A stretch of 6,986 bases of DNA from Candidatus Hermodarchaeota archaeon. Lineage in GTDB: Archaea > Asgardarchaeota > Hermodarchaeia > Hermodarchaeales > Hermodarchaeaceae. The stretch lies in the NCBI GenBank assembly GCA_016840595.1, contig JAEOSA010000103.1:1-6986 (forward strand), given 5' to 3'. Position 1 is the stretch's first letter. Every line of letters starts with the position of its first letter. The notes beneath the pieces were generated by a model. It did no database searches, had not been told where the DNA came from, and was given only the letters and a program-made list of their open reading frames with translations. This document shows, piece by piece, positions 6,777 through 6,986 of the stretch. A program made the translations under genes and the position numbers.

Positions 6777-6986
6777 GTGATATCAACTATACTCGTAGCA
6801 ATTTTCGGGCTACTGTTAACATTCATTGTTACTTTCATTGTGATGCCTTACGTCATCAAGGCGATGAAGAAGCGCAACATTGTTGGTGTTGATGTTCATA
6901 AGGTGGATAAACCAAAAGTCGCTGAAATGGGTGGAGTTGGTATACTCCTTGGTGTAACTGTTGGAAGCCTTGTTCTTTTTGTTTTA
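6777..6986 (+). CDS. GPT/MraY-family GlcNAc-1-phosphate transferase, N-terminal part, cut by window end
   Basis: The first 70 codons of a polyprenyl-phosphate sugar-1-phosphate transferase (glycosyltransferase family 4) are visible. The archaeal branch moves GlcNAc-1-phosphate from UDP-GlcNAc to dolichyl phosphate at the membrane, the first step of N-glycan lipid-carrier synthesis (AglH-type role). Residues about 4-28 form a hydrophobic transmembrane segment (ILVAIFGLLLTF...). A cytoplasmic loop follows with KKRNIVGVDVHKVDKPKVAE then MGGVGIL, the conserved loop signature of the family, and a second membrane segment begins around residue 54. The catalytic aspartate motifs lie beyond the window, so substrate cannot be confirmed. 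The GTG start is preferred because an in-frame TGA lies at 6756-6758, no ATG lies between, and GAGGG is correctly spaced. Confidence 0.85.
   Translation, partial: MISTILVAIFGLLLTFIVTFIVMPYVIKAMKKRNIVGVDVHKVDKPKVAEMGGVGILLGVTVGSLVLFVL

Noticed and set aside
1..6986. Mobile elements, CRISPR arrays, tRNA or rRNA genes
   Set aside because: I found no terminal inverted repeats, transposase motifs, regularly spaced repeats or tRNA-like sequence. The non-coding parts are only short promoter regions.

Overview
The window is a compact piece of an archaeal chromosome. It holds a Taw1-type wyosine enzyme, a 20S proteasome beta subunit, a short Nog1-type GTPase, an archaeal-length RtcA, an archaeal NadM-type NMN adenylyltransferase, a MutS-like protein with N-terminal helix-hairpin-helix motifs, and the start of a GlcNAc-phosphotransferase carrying the VHKxxKPKVAEMGG signature. 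Base composition looks moderate (about 40-45% GC by eye). Start codons are often not ATG, and TATA-like boxes with short leaders are visible. I cannot fix the lineage from this piece; an Asgard, TACK or euryarchaeal origin are all possible.

Layout from left to right: 3' part of taw1 (+, cut by the window edge), psmB (-), nog1-like (+), rtcA (-), ogt (+), nadM (+), HhH-MutS-like (-), and the first 70 codons of a GPT/MraY-type membrane transferase (+, cut by the right edge). Strands alternate almost gene by gene. The three convergent junctions have no real spacer: a 10-nt gap, a 59-nt overlap and a 20-nt overlap. The three divergent junctions are short (about 50-140 nt) and each contains TATA-like elements. 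Only ogt and nadM form an evident operon: they are 11 nt apart, and the Shine-Dalgarno of nadM overlaps the ogt stop codon.

The genes are mostly housekeeping: tRNA modification (Taw1), protein turnover (PsmB), ribosome assembly (Nog1), RNA end processing (RtcA), alkyl-DNA repair (Ogt), NAD synthesis (NadM), DNA structure processing or repair (MutS-like) and glycolipid-carrier synthesis for glycosylation (GPT). They do not form one recognisable pathway. I see no mobile element, CRISPR array, tRNA, rRNA or repeat family.

The most notable point is that the proteasome beta subunit has Ala-Ala-Thr where active subunits have Thr-Thr-Thr. The nucleophile Thr1 is therefore absent although Glu17, Lys33 and the Asp/Ser-Gly site are kept. 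It should be a non-catalytic beta subunit, which implies a second, active psmB elsewhere in the genome. I found no convincing evidence of a wholly new system.
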